From contig JAUCBN010000023.1 of the NCBI GenBank assembly GCA_035048815.1, positions 131,501 through 195,500 on the forward strand: 64,000 nt of DNA, given 5' to 3'. This DNA is from Abelmoschus esculentus (lineage: Eukaryota > Streptophyta > Magnoliopsida > Malvales > Malvaceae). Under the pieces are notes generated by a model, which was not told the DNA's origin, did not search any database, and worked only from the letters and a program-made list of their open reading frames with translations. Shown here in pieces: positions 1 through 11,876 of the stretch (positions within the stretch are counted from its first letter, which is position 1; each line of letters begins with the position of its first letter). Position numbers and translations under genes: made by a program.

Positions 1-1961
1 AAGCTGGAAACCGAGAGCTTACTATTTTCCCAACTTTGCAACTGCGGAACAATGCAAACATATAATCGACATGGCGAGGGTGAATCTTAAGCCATCTACT
101 TTGGCTCTACGCAAGGGAGAAACTGAGGAAAGCACTAAAGGAACCAGAACAAGGTGATGACCATTTTATGACAACAATGATGATCATGTTATTATATGTT
201 TCAAATAGCATCAAGGCTGGATAATATTTGCCCCTTGTGTCAGTGAATATTTTGAATTGGTGAATGCTGATAACTCACTTTCTGACATTGCTGTAAAACT
301 TGTTAATTTATTCTTTCCTTGGAAACAGTTCAGGAACCTTTATTAGTGCATTTGAAGATAAAACCGGAAACTTGGACTTGATCGAGAAAAAAATTGCAAA
401 GGTTACAAGCATTCCACAGAGTCATGGAGAGGTACATCTTTTTATTAATTTAGATTTTCCTCGAAGTTGAAAAATATTCTATTTGTGTCACTATAAACCA
501 ATATGCCACAAATAGTCTCTCATGGTATCTCTCAGTGCTGTGAAAATTCGATATCATAAATCACTCTTTATGTTATTTATTGAATTGCTCTAAGTTGAAT
601 TCTATAAGTATTGCAGGCATTTAATATTTTGCGGTATGAGATCGGACAAAAGTATGATTCTCATTATGATGCATTCAATCCGTCTGAATATGGTCCACAG
701 TCAAGCCAAAGGGTATAGTCATACATGTGAACTTCACCATTGCATGCTTGTTTGATTGCAGTTTCTGGATTTTTAGATGCATTTCTGGTGAACTGAAATG
801 ATTTAGTTTTCTGTTTGCATTTAAGTGGATGGTGTAAATGGAATTGTTGAATATAGATTTAGTCATATTTGTTTTGATATACATACTAGTTTCAAGTTCT
901 ATGTTGTGATTATAATGAGTGAAACTTTTCTTTAGATCAACAATAAAACCTTTTGTTACTGAACAATTGGTTAAAGATGGTACCATCACTTATTTGTTCT
1001 TGGTTAATGAATTGGATATGTATCTCCATAGTTGAATTACATCATCTTACTGCAAAAAGTATGAATTCATCCTTTCGAGCTAGTTTCACCTCATTATTCT
1101 TGATGATTCGTTGTGCTTGCTATTTCTGGTTCCATCTTGTAACTTGTATTGTTTCCTCCAAGTTTTCTGTAATTTTCACCAACCTATTCTACAAGTGTCG
1201 ATGTCGAAGGACTAAAAGATTGTGCTTAATTAGCATTGCACCTTTTGTCACAGGTTGCATCATTTTTGTTGTATTTATCTGATGTAGAAGAAGGTGGAGA
1301 AACAATGTTCCCGTTCGAGGTAGAGATCAAAATACTAACTTTCTAACCTCTCTGTAATAAGTATTTATCTTAAGTTTCAGTGCTGACCACATAATTTGGT
1401 TGCAGAACGGAATGAGCATTGAAGGCTATGACTACCAACAATGTGTTGGTTTAAAAATAAAGCCGCGACGAGGGGACGGACTTTTATTTTACTCGCTGTT
1501 TTTGAATGGCACTATTGATCCGGTAATTTTCATGCTTGCTATTTGTTAACAAATATTGTGGCTTTACTATAGCTGTTATAACTTGCTGTTCATTTCCTGG
1601 GTCCAAAAAAAAGATCGACCAACAAAGAGAAACTGACCAACAATAACCAAACTGATTTAGTTCCGTTGGTTCTCTTTAATTCGTTCAATTGGGTAATGGG
1701 TTCAGTTAGGGCTTTACAAACTGAAACTTGGTTGACCTTACTTAATGAAACTGATGGTTGGGATTTAGATTGAACAACTGACTAATGCTGGTTTGTTTTG
1801 GTTCGTGTCATGTAACATTGTTTGCATGTTCGAGCTAAATTCTAACCGTTTCTCTGTTTCAACATTATTTTCAGACATCTCTTCATGGAAGTTGTCCAGT
1901 GGTCAAAGGTGAGAAATGGGTTGCTACCAAGTGGATTAGAGACCAAGAGCAATTTGATTAA
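1..1961 (+). CDS. Prolyl 4-hydroxylase alpha subunit-like, 5'-truncated by window edge
   Basis: 2-oxoglutarate/Fe(II) dioxygenase that hydroxylates prolines of secreted glycoproteins such as extensins in the ER/Golgi. Exons read by frame and splice sites: 2-153, 329-431, 617-712, 1254-1319, 1406-1522 and 1875-1961 (TAA), giving 206 residues; the first exon is already open at base 2, so the signal-anchor N terminus lies outside the window. The first visible exon starts SWKPRAYYFPNFATAEQC. Exon 3 carries the iron-binding HxD (SHYDAFNP). Exon 6 carries the distal His (TSLHGSCPVVKG), and its second Lys (GEKW) fits the 2-oxoglutarate-binding position. Exon 4 has the usual VASFLLYLSDVEEGGET stretch. 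All expected catalytic residues are present, so it looks functional. The nearest Arabidopsis relatives are probably the At4g33910/At2g23096 type, recalled rather than searched. Confidence 0.9.
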
Positions 1962-4418
1962 TATAGCTGCATTACATTTCAGCAAAAAATACAAGTGTTC
2001 TTATTAAACATTATAAACCCACATGCTTTTGGAAATGAATAAATAATTATTCCGAGTTTCAACAACCCCATTATTTGCCCATCTATATTATTTTTTAAAA
2101 AAATACGTATATGTCACGTGTGTTTCACCTGATGCTGCAAATGACGTGGACGAATCTGCAAAGAAGGTAAAGGAGGTACGTAGGAGTACCAGGGAATAGA
2201 AAGCGTCAATAGTCCTAACAAACTTTGTCGTTTACTGAGTTGTTTTAGTTTAAATAAACATGCATTCTTGTAGAGGGAACACGAAAAAGCTGTGAAACTT
2301 TTCTCTTACCAATTCCAATTCTCGTTTCTTTCTTTTTCATTCTCCTTTTTGTTAGAGAGAGCCTAACAGTATATTTGAAACATCCACCTGGATAGAAGAA
2401 ATACGAAAACTGGTGTACGATGCATTGTCTTGTTTTTAACCCTACTTGTGCGTATGATGCGATCCAAAAACATATGAATTCATCAGAATCTTCGGAATCC
2501 ATCATTACAAGAATTGAACTGAATAGCTAATTCAACACATAACACAAACTATGAACTGTAATAAATTTGGATTAAACCTACCCTCCATGAGACCTAAAAT
2601 TTTCCCAAACTCCCTCACTAAGTCCACACTTGATTGACTATGATCTATATATTTCATTCTAAACATGATTGTCCCTAGTGGAGTAGGACATCACTAAACT
2701 TTGGATCCAGATTGACAGGGGAAGACAATTCCATTGATAACCATTTCCGCCTACTTCCCACCTTCCAAATCATTTTCAAAACACAAGCATTCTTGATAAT
2801 GGATCGAATAGCCGTATATTTTCCCTCCCGATGACCATTTTCAAACGAAACAAGTTTCTTAGCAGATCCAAGTCCTTGTCAGGTTTTTGATCCCCAAGTT
2901 TTCTTCCAAGAAGAGATCTTAGCTCAAAGGTATGAATCCGAGCATGGTTTTCATCGACACCAATTTCACAGTTTCACTAAAAATCATCAACTGTATCAAA
3001 ATCTGTAACTTTCAACCAAAACCCAGATTGCAAACCACAGCATCCTCAACAAATCATACTTCCACCTACAAATTCAGCTTAAAGAGGAAAAAACCGATTT
3101 ATGCTTAGAATAAGAACTAAAAAGCAATGTAAACAATACAAGATTGTAGAGGTAAGGGCAAAGTTTGGTGAAAATCAAAGAATGCAGAGAAAACAAACAA
3201 ACAAAATTTCAAAGAAATCGATCCCTTTTGAGAGTTCAGTATGAATGGAATGACCCCCTTTCTTACCAGTAAATGTACATTTGAAAAGCTAAAAGTGAAA
3301 GAATTAAAGAGAACTTGAATCAGACATGTTATTCCCACCTGTCATCTTAGAAAAAGGGTGCTCATAAGCATGAGGCGTGTCTAATGTCCGAAAGAGTTCA
3401 AGGCGCTTATGTTGTCCGCTGCAATGCTTCTTACCGTTTTTGTTATCTTAATCTTTATGAGTTTTCATACGAAAAGTATTTAACCTTGAAGACTCCTGAT
3501 TATCTTCCTCTTCGTACGTTATTCTAATGTCATCATTTATAGTAGTAATAATTATGGAGTAAACCTGGACCTGGGCATTAAGAGAGGGGTGAGAAATTAT
3601 AAGGCCAGTGAAGGAGTTATCAAAATTGGCCTGATCAGAGACTGCCCCTTGTTTGTTGTAGCTAGCAGGGGAGAAGTTAATATCTGCTCTGGAGAGATTC
3701 ACAGAAATCAAAAGGAAATGTTACATCTTATAATAAATACTTTTTTTCTTGGCTTGGCTTGTAATTATCACAAATCCATCCTTTTCTTAATAAATTTGAA
3801 GTTTGGTGCAAACCCTTTTTTAATTCATTACTATCAACCTGCTCCTCCCCACTTGCTGCTTGGAAGCTCTTTTCATGGAGCCTGGAGTTTAGCTAAACTT
3901 AGTTTCTAAATCATTTTCCAAATAAATTACACTAATTTCCCAATCAAAATGGATAATTAATTAGATTAACGTATGATTAAAGATTCGCAACAAGAATTCA
4001 AATCACAAAAACCATGGTAAAATCCTATGTTATCTGAATCATTTCTGTTCGATGATTTGAGTAGTTAACACTGTGAATGACCCAACGAGGAGTGTTCATA
4101 TAATAATTTTTCAATTAAAGATTACTGGTAATAAACTCTTATTGATAAATCTCTATGTTTTACTGCAAATACGGAGTTTCTTCCATGGCGGGGTAGGGAA
4201 AAGAGAGTAAAAACGGTGGCTGCAGTTCTCATACTGCAACACCTTAAAAAACACGACAACAAGCAGCTAGCCATGAACAAGTGAACCGAACAACGAAAAG
4301 ACATGTTCTTATAGACACTGGCTCCACAGTTTGTTGCAAGAAAAATCTGAGGAAAACGACCTATTTGCTCTAGGTATTTATCTCCACACTGGTTCCTTGT
4401 TCTTCACAAGCAACAACA
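1962..4418. other. Intergenic region with one gene relic; promoter of QWRF gene at its end
   Basis: About 2.4 kb without an intact gene. The only coding similarity seen is the SAGA-Tad1-like relic near 2.7-2.96 kb, listed separately. Several 60-106 codon open frames exist, but none has family motifs, splice context or continuity. The last 300 bases should hold the promoter and leader of the QWRF-motif gene; a TATA-like stretch (ggtatttat) lies near 4373-4381. Confidence 0.6.
2690..2965 (-). pseudogene. Relic of a SAGA-Tad1/Ada1-like transcriptional adaptor
   Basis: Reading the minus strand from about 2960 down gives ARIHTFELRSLLGRKLG, then a stretch ending in GRENIRLF. In another frame the same DNA continues as IRSIIKNACVLK. 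This order (ARI...ELK..I..KIG...GRENI.L followed by IRSI.KNA) is what I recall for the N terminus of plant SAGA-Tad1 proteins. The family's central SEFDKLC-like segment is missing and a frameshift separates the two blocks, so this is a dead fragment if the identification is right. There is no further downstream domain. Identification rests on motif memory and is tentative. Confidence 0.4.
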
Positions 4419-6628
4419 ATGGAGGCCAAAACGAAGATTTCAAGATTCCCTTCACCTCTGATTTCTCGTTCAACTAATACTACACCACCTTCGCTTCCTA
4501 AACGGTACCAATCCGTGGACCGGCGGCGAGCGACAAAAGGAAACAATGTTAATGCTTTGGAAGCATCAGTTGCTACGAAGGTGTTGGTTACTTCAACGAG
4601 AAGTTTATCGGTTTCGTTTCAACGTGAGGCCTTTTCAATTCCAACCAGGAGTCGAGCTAGTGATCATGAGGAGAATTCGAAGCCGGTGGATCTGCAACTG
4701 TGGCCGGAGAGAAACCGGAAAACGATTTCGGGTTCAAATCTGTTATCAAGGAGTTCGGATTGTGATGGTGGAAAGAAGATGTTTGAATATTCTGCAATGA
4801 TGTCTAAGTCGTTGCAACGCTCAATGATGTTCAATGAGAATAGTAGGAAGGTTTCCTTGTCTTCCAAGGAAATCTCTGATGCTGATTGTGTTAATAAGCC
4901 TCCTCGAGTACCGTCGAGTGATCTCGAAAAGAATTCAAAACGGAGGATTCGATCTCATAAGATCACAGTGCCAGAAAAAGTTAGGTCTAAAACCGATAGC
5001 CCATTAAGACGATTATCAAATCCAGATTCGACTAAGTTCAATCAATCAAAAAGGATTTCTGGTAATGGTACAATGTCTTCACCTATTAGTGGAAGTGCAA
5101 GGGCTGCTCGGGTCGGTAGTTCCGTTAATTCCACCTCGAATGCCAGCCTTTCCATCGGTGTTCGACGGAAAAAGATAGGGGAGGATTGGAGTGTCGGTGC
5201 ACATACGTTGAGACTTCTTTATAACCGTTACTTGCAATGGAGATTTGTAAATGCCAAGGCAGATGCCAGTTTCATGGTGCATAAACAGAGAGCTGAGGTT
5301 GGTTATAGTTCTTAATTTGTTGGTCAATGCTTCAATTTACTTCACATTGATAGTTTGTCACACAAGCTTAACTCAAACTAGTTTATGGTAAAGATTACCT
5401 AATGCAGGCACATGGTACTCGGACTCGAGTTTTAGTATACGAATATATATCCTACTGAGTTTTCAGAAAGTCATATCCCTACACCCCAAGATGCAAGCGG
5501 AAGCTATACATTTTCCTTTGTCTTACGCTCCCTCTTTTGTACCAGAAAAATCTGCGGAATGCATCGGTTCGAACATCGGAGCTGCGGAATTCGGTCACCT
5601 TCAACAGAATCAAGTTGATGCTGCTAAGGCAAAGACTGAAACTGTTTTCCATACTTAAGGGACAAGTAAGATTCAGAAAACTTCATGCTTCGGAAGTCTC
5701 GAATCAATACTGCAGATAATTTGTGTAGTATATACGCATATCCAACACTTGTATGTGTCCCAATAACATAGCCACGGTTCCTCTTGTTGCCCTGCCTCTA
5801 CTGCTTAATGCATGCTTGATAGAAAATGTGATCTTTCGACTAAATTTTGTTATATTGGTGAATATAGATGGCTTATTTAGAAGCATGGTCTGTCCTCGAC
5901 AATGACATGTCCGGTTCATTGCTAGGAGCAACCGAAGCATTAAAGGCCTGCACTCTTCTTCTTCCGATTGTCGGGAAAACATTAGTAAGTTCCATTTTTT
6001 TCGGTTTTCGTTGCTTTTCGATATACAGTCTAGTAATGATTCAGCTCACGAAATGTTGCTCCATTTTGTCTCGTAACAGATGAATATCGAAAGTCTCAAG
6101 GATGCTATAGGTTCAGCAGTTGATGTTATGCAGGCAGTGACAACCTCAATAAGCTCACTATCATCAAAGGTAAACTTGTGAATATGAAACAGTCTTCGAA
6201 CCTAAAAACGGGGACGAAAGAAGATTGGAGAACAACGAAATTATGACTACAGATCACTTTTCCTATGCAGGTGGAGGAAATGAGTTCTTTGATGGATGAA
6301 CTTGTGTATGTGAGTGCAAATGAAAAGGTTCTGCTTCAACAATGTAAAAATCTTGTGTCCATGCTAGCCGTGAATCAGGTAAAACGATGCGTTTTGTTTC
6401 TTTTCCATGCAATTTTGGCCTTCATTGGCTCATTTGCCTCATTTGAAATCTTTTCAATAGGTCAAGGAGAGTTGGTCGAGGACCCGTTTAATTCAGTTAA
6501 ATCTTGTGTTGAACTCGGATACGAGTGTAGAGCGTGGTATACAAATATCAGACACGAATACTTCAAGAAAATCAAAGTGTCAGAAGAATGTAGATGTGTT
6601 GCTACCAACATTTGAATATTGCAAGTAG
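4419..6628 (+). CDS. QWRF motif-containing protein (AUG8/EDE1 family, DUF566)
   Basis: Plant-specific microtubule-associated family; members such as AUG8 and EDE1 act with the augmin complex at spindle and phragmoplast microtubules. Six exons: 4419-5297, 5546-5665, 5868-5984, 6080-6169, 6271-6378 and 6461-6628, all phase 0, about 493 residues. The N-terminal 270 residues are basic, Ser-rich and low in order, typical of microtubule binding. The QWRF signature (LYNRYLQWRFVNAKA) is at residues 273-276. It is followed by a helical, probably coiled-coil C terminus including EAWSVLDNDMSGSLLGA and SLMDELVYVSANEK. Start chosen as the first ATG opening the basic tail (MEAKTKISRFPSPLI). Length suits the shorter members (QWRF5/6/7); which one is not decided. 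Confidence 0.93.
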
Positions 6629-7377
6629 AACATATTCTACTAATCACCTCAAATGTTAACATTAAAACCGAGTTTATATTTTTTCGATAATCGTTGGGAC
6701 GAAGATATCGACTAAAATTAACACTTCAAAAATTTATGTTTATCAATAACTAATTAACATCTAGGTCAGTTTTTGATAAAATTAAAATAAAATGCTTAAT
6801 TTCTCGAATTTTGTAAAACAGATGAAATAAAATTTTGGACACTCGATGGTTGGTGCCCAAAAAAGTAAGGTCAAATTTTTATTAATCGAGTACTTTTAAA
6901 ATTTTAAATTTCAGTCGAAGAATAATCTTTAATCTCAATAGTAAGCATAAGCTATAGGTTCAGTTTTTCTTCTACAATTTGGTCATTTCAGGACTAAAAT
7001 ATCAAATTTTAAAAACTAAAGGACTACAATTAACAAACTTAGAATAGAAGAACTTAATCAAAAACTTGTACATATTACAGAGACTAGTGATATAATTTGA
7101 CCTAAAAATATTTATAACAGAAAATGTAAAAATCGTTAATCCATGTAAGTTGTTATTTCCAAAAGACTCATAAGCTAATCAAAGCTTCAATATTTTTAGT
7201 TTCAGTGTATAGAATTGAATTTACGATATTCATTCCAACTCAGATCTTTTTCTTTGTCTTAATCTTATGCTTGACCTTAAACCCTAGCTAATTTTCACCT
7301 TAATCCATTTCTAAAATCGGTTACGGAATCGAATTTACCAAGTGATTCAGCCCCGTGCTTGATCGATTCTTGATGCA
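6629..7377. promoter_or_regulatory. Intergenic region and probable promoter of the ZFPL1-like gene
   Basis: AT-rich stretch with no coding signal. The distal part before the ZFPL1-like ATG contains a telo-box-like element (taaaccctagc, about 7278-7288), an element common just upstream of plant housekeeping genes. No clear TATA box is seen. Confidence 0.45.
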
Positions 7378-10300
7378 ATGGTGGTCTGCAAATGCCGCAA
7401 GGTATGTTTTCTTAATCAACCTGTATCAAACCTCTGATCACTTGATACAATTCTCTCCTGCTATTGTGATTGTAGATTTATATTTCCTGCTGGTGATTCT
7501 ATTAGCATTATAGCATATGTGATGGAATTAATAATTCATCGCTGAAGGTTATGGATCTATAAGATTTTTTTATCGTCTTAAAGAATTTAGCTTTTTTCTT
7601 CAGATCTTCGCTGTCTTAATTGTAGAGCTTATTACTTGGAAATGCGAATTTGAAATGACTGAATCGAACGGAGGGCGACACTGACCTTGATGTTTACAGG
7701 TTCAAGTGGAATGTTGCTTGTTATGTTGTGTTGGGAATATACTTTATCTTTTTGAGAAATGTGTGTGGAAATTATAATCCATTGCTGGAGATTTTAGATA
7801 TATCAATAATTTTGTTTTTCATCTAAAAGAGTTTTGGATTTTCAGATCTTTGTCGTCTTATTTTCGGACTTTATTACTTGGGAAATGTGAATTTGATTAC
7901 TTTAATGAATCAATCAAACAGAGGAAAACACTGTTGAACTTGATATTTGGTGATGGTTCAAGTGGAATGTAGCTTGTTATGTTATGGATTTACTAGCTTG
8001 TGTTGCATATGATAAAATTTAGTGGTGATATTATTTTGCAAATAACTCTCATGTAAATATCCATTTGTCCATTCGGTGTTTCAGGCAACAAAGTTATATT
8101 GTTTTGTGCATAAGGTCCCTATTTGTGGAGAATGCATATGTTTTCCTGAGCACCAAATATGTGTGGTAAGCTATAACATTCTGTTAAAAATGTATTTTCA
8201 AGCACTTTGGTTGGCTTAATGAAAAACTGGTTGTGCTTCAGCAGCTATGTGAAAACAATAACAATGAAGAGGGTGGGGGGTGGGGTGGGGTGGGGGTCTT
8301 GCAGAGATGAACTCCACTTGTAAAAACACTTTCCGGGCCATTAACTGATTTATGGTTGATGTACAACCTTTATGCAAATATATGTCTTGGTATATATTGA
8401 ATTTGTTAATAAAATTTTATTTACTCTATGATAATATTAATCTCTATTGTGCAATTTTCTAAGTTATATGCAATATCATGAAAAAAAAAAAGCTTGTGGA
8501 ATGTGAATATATGCCCATTTCTGCTCTGTATATTTAATAGTATCATGAATTAATTTCATACGAGTGTTGTATAAAATGTTGTTCTGTAGCTTATAATGTA
8601 AGCTTTTTTCCACCTTGCTTTAGATTCGTACATACTCAGAATGGGTAATAGATGGAGACTATAACTGGCCTCCCAGGTGTTGCAAATGCCAAGCTGTTCT
8701 TGAGGAGGGTGCTGGCTCTGAAACTTCTCGATTGGGTTGCTTGGGTATGTGTTTATGCTGATGTGGATACTGCCTCTGGTGTGTGTGTTTTTGAGTTGCA
8801 GAAGCATGTTTGACTCGTGCTGTTTCATCTTATTTTATAATTTTTCTTTAGATGTCATACACACAAATTGCTTAATTTCACATATCAAAAGCTTTCCTCT
8901 GCACACTGCACTTGCTGGCTATACTTCTCCTTCATGTTCCACATCTGTAAGTTTTCTAATAACCATGAATCAGCTGTTTCCTAGAAATATGCTTATGTTT
9001 GGTATTGTTTCAACTGATAAATATGAGTTCGCAAATAGATTGTGACGCTATTCTTGAACCTTCCAAGTAATTGAAAGCATCTAGATGCTGCTTGCTTCTG
9101 CTTTTGGATCTAATCATACAAGTAGTTAGTGGGGTAAAATCTTTTTCTGATTAGCATTTTTCTGATATTTTGTAATATGCTTTTTGAAATTTTCACATGG
9201 CATAATGGAAGCAAGGGTTGATATTAATAACGGAACAAAATGTAAATGACATCATCTCATATGTGAGAAGAAATCCAAGTATCTGTTACTTAAGGAATAA
9301 GAACTGAAGACCGTACAATTTTCTTGTAGCATTCCTTAATTTCTTTACTGATTGATATGCTTGTATTTCAGCTGTTATGTGGATTGGACTTGATTATAAC
9401 TTACTCCTGTAAGTATTTGTTCTTTGGCTTGCCTCATTTTTCAATGCCTTATTTCCCAGATATGGCCTCCCAAGAATGTTAAAGATTCAGCATCCCGTCT
9501 TCATTCACTGCTGAAGGAGGCCATCATGCAGGTAAGTTCACACTCGGCTTCTGTTGGTTCAGAAAACTGCTCCTGCTAAATGTAAAGTGAACTTTAAATA
9601 TCCTCTTTTTTATATCTTTTCTTACCAATATTTTCTTCGGCATTTTCTTAAGTACATCCTTTGCTTCTTTATCATATTGCCCATTGATGCTTCCATAGTC
9701 ATACCCTTGCCACTTGCTACTTCTAAATTGCAATGCAGTTATGCTTTTCAGCATGTGTAGAAAAACAGTATGTAGTATAACAGTATCGAATAACAGAAAA
9801 CTGAAATTATTTTTATTCTCTGTTAAATGATTCTGCTTGTGTTACGTCTTTATAAAGTCTCTTAGAGTAGGACTATAGATACAATTTGGAATCCTAAATA
9901 CAGTAAACTTCTAACTCTTTATCTTTAAGGAGTTAGACTTTAAGTAAACTATTTACTAATTACATGATAATTATAACACTAATTACGTAGTGACTAAAAA
10001 TCTATTAGCTCTCGGATAATCTTACAATATGTTGATCAAGCTTTATTTTGGCTTTCCTTTAGGAATTTAACAGTTACCCCAGTAGAGGTTTCCAAAATTG
10101 ATGCCAAGAATTCTGTTAAGAAATTTTTCCTGTCAATCGTATTGATGAGCAGAACCATCTACTCCAAATGAAAATTAATGTAAAATGTAGGCTATAAAAA
10201 TCTATAGCCAACATTTTCTTTCCTTGTCCACTAAAAGCATTGAACTATGAAAGAGTTATTTAAAGCTTAAAAAACTCAAATTTCAGCCACTAGAATGTCG

Positions 10301-11876
10301 AAGATCCCAGCGTGTGGGGTGGCCGCTCAATCATTTGATGTTTCTAAATGACGAAGGTAATTGATTAATTCTTAAACTAACATCTAAATATTATCCTCAA
10401 GAAGTGATCCAAGGAAAAAAGTGATTTGGATTGATTGGAGACTTGACTTGCTCTGTTGCAGCTATATATTGGACTTTTCATTTTTAGCTTGAAATGATAT
10501 ACAATTAGAGTTCTATCAATTTTCATATCTGGTTAAATAAATTTTATATGATTTAAGTTGCTAATGTGCAGGCTGGCATGGAGAAGAATTTGTTCGGAAA
10601 TCATCCTCCACCTGCATTTGCTTCAGATCCACTGATAAACATAAACTCTACCGGAGGAAGGGACCATGGTGGGAATTCATCACCCTCTGTCTTCAAAGAC
10701 GAAGGATACTCAGCTATTGGAGGACCTTCCAAAATTACGGTGACCGAAATATCGGAGATAGATGGTCCTAGTTCGGTTGAGAATTATATAAAAACCTCTA
10801 GTCCTGTTGCTGTAAGTTTAATTTTTGTTAATCGTTGGATGTGAACGAAGTTGTTTGAGTCATTTTAGTTTGCCTGCTTGTACATGTTGATTCTTGTATG
10901 TTAGCTTCTTGTTGTCTTAACTTGGGTGTTTTGTTCTCTGTTGCTATGTAACCCAGCCTGTGGCTACAACACGTAAGAGTACCGTTCATGTTGATAAACA
11001 AAATCCAGAAATCTCATATTATACCGATGATGAAGATGTAAATCGTAAAAAGTATTCTCGAAGGGGTAAGTTAAAAATCCTTTGTTCATGATGCCATTTT
11101 GCTCTTGCTGTTAGTGTGACCATGGACAAGATAATACATCTTATGCTTATATCATGGTTTATTTTATGCTCTGAAATCAAATTCATGATCCATATTATCA
11201 TTTTTTACAATGTATTGTTGTAGGTTCACTACGTCATAAGTTTATCAGAGCATTGATTCCCTTCTGGTCAAGTGCTTTACCTACTCTACCTGTGACTGCA
11301 CCTCCACGTAAAGATGCAGATGATGGCCCCGAAGGTCGTTTGAAGCATCAAAGGTCAATGCGGATGGATCCACGAAAAATCCTTCTTGTGATGGCAATCA
11401 TGTAGGTCTCCACTTTTCTTTTTCTTCTGTATATATGTGCCGATGCACTAACATTCAAATGCGCACACCCTTTTCTTATAAATATACATTTCTCTTTGTG
11501 CTTATGCAAGCATCTTTGCTTATGAGATATCAATTAAGAGGGAGATCAACATATTGGATGAAAAGATCTCCGAAAATTGTGTAGGTAGATATGGTGTTTG
11601 AATCTTTTGGTACCGAGATTTGTGTTTTGTAGGTTCTTGAGTCTTGACTACTAACTTGTATCATTTCTGATTTCTCTCGCCGCATCTCGAGACTCAAATG
11701 ATGGATGTCTTTGTACCAACTTCGGGTTTAATGAACACTTGAATAGAATACATGCCTTTTCCTTTGTGTGATGCAGGGCCTGCATGGCAACTATGGGCAT
11801 TCTGTATTACAGAATCTCGCAAAGGTCTCTGGGTGAGGGCCTTGTTGACAAGGAGAAGTCAATCGTTATTAATTAA
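7378..11876 (+). CDS. ZFPL1: Zinc finger protein-like 1 homolog (RING-type, C-terminal membrane anchor)
   Basis: ZFPL1 proteins are cis-Golgi integral membrane proteins with a B-box-like and a RING-like zinc domain. Nine exons: 7378-7401, 8085-8165, 8624-8744, 8852-8946, 9460-9531, 10572-10811, 10957-11065, 11224-11401 and 11777-11876, giving about 339 residues. The opening MVVCKCRKATKLYCFVHK and the CICFPEHQICV block give the first zinc domain. RCCKCQAVLEEGAGSE through HTNCLISHIK is the RING, followed by IWPPKNVKDSASRLHSLLKE. Near the C terminus ILLVMAIMACMATMGILYY is a single transmembrane span. Oddity: the last CxxC of the RING reads SPSC (codon TCT at 8926-8928), so one zinc ligand is missing. 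Intron 1 holds an old tandem duplication and intron 2 a G-quadruplex-like run. Confidence 0.92.
7522..7990. repeat. Diverged tandem duplication inside intron 1 of the ZFPL1-like gene
   Basis: Two units of about 220-240 bases, near 7522-7732 and 7766-7990, share the same ordered blocks: ggaatta/aattataatycat, cagatctt..gtctta, ttattacttggraatg.gaatttga, then ggttcaagtggaatg with cttgttatgtt. Divergence is considerable, so the duplication is old. Confidence 0.7.
8271..8296 (+). other. G-quadruplex-forming run in intron 2 of the ZFPL1-like gene
   Basis: Five runs of at least three G separated by single T residues lie on the coding strand, just upstream of a cag (8302-8304) that could serve as a cryptic acceptor. 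The geometry (short loops, more than four G-tracts) fits a stable parallel G-quadruplex in DNA or nascent RNA. No function is shown. Confidence 0.7.

Noticed and set aside
953..1282. 109-codon + frame in the P4H gene
   Set aside because: It spans intron 3 and part of exon 4 in a different frame from the P4H protein.
2245..2505. 86-codon minus frame beginning MMDSEDSDEF
   Set aside because: No recognised motif, no splice continuation and no compositional signal; treated as chance.
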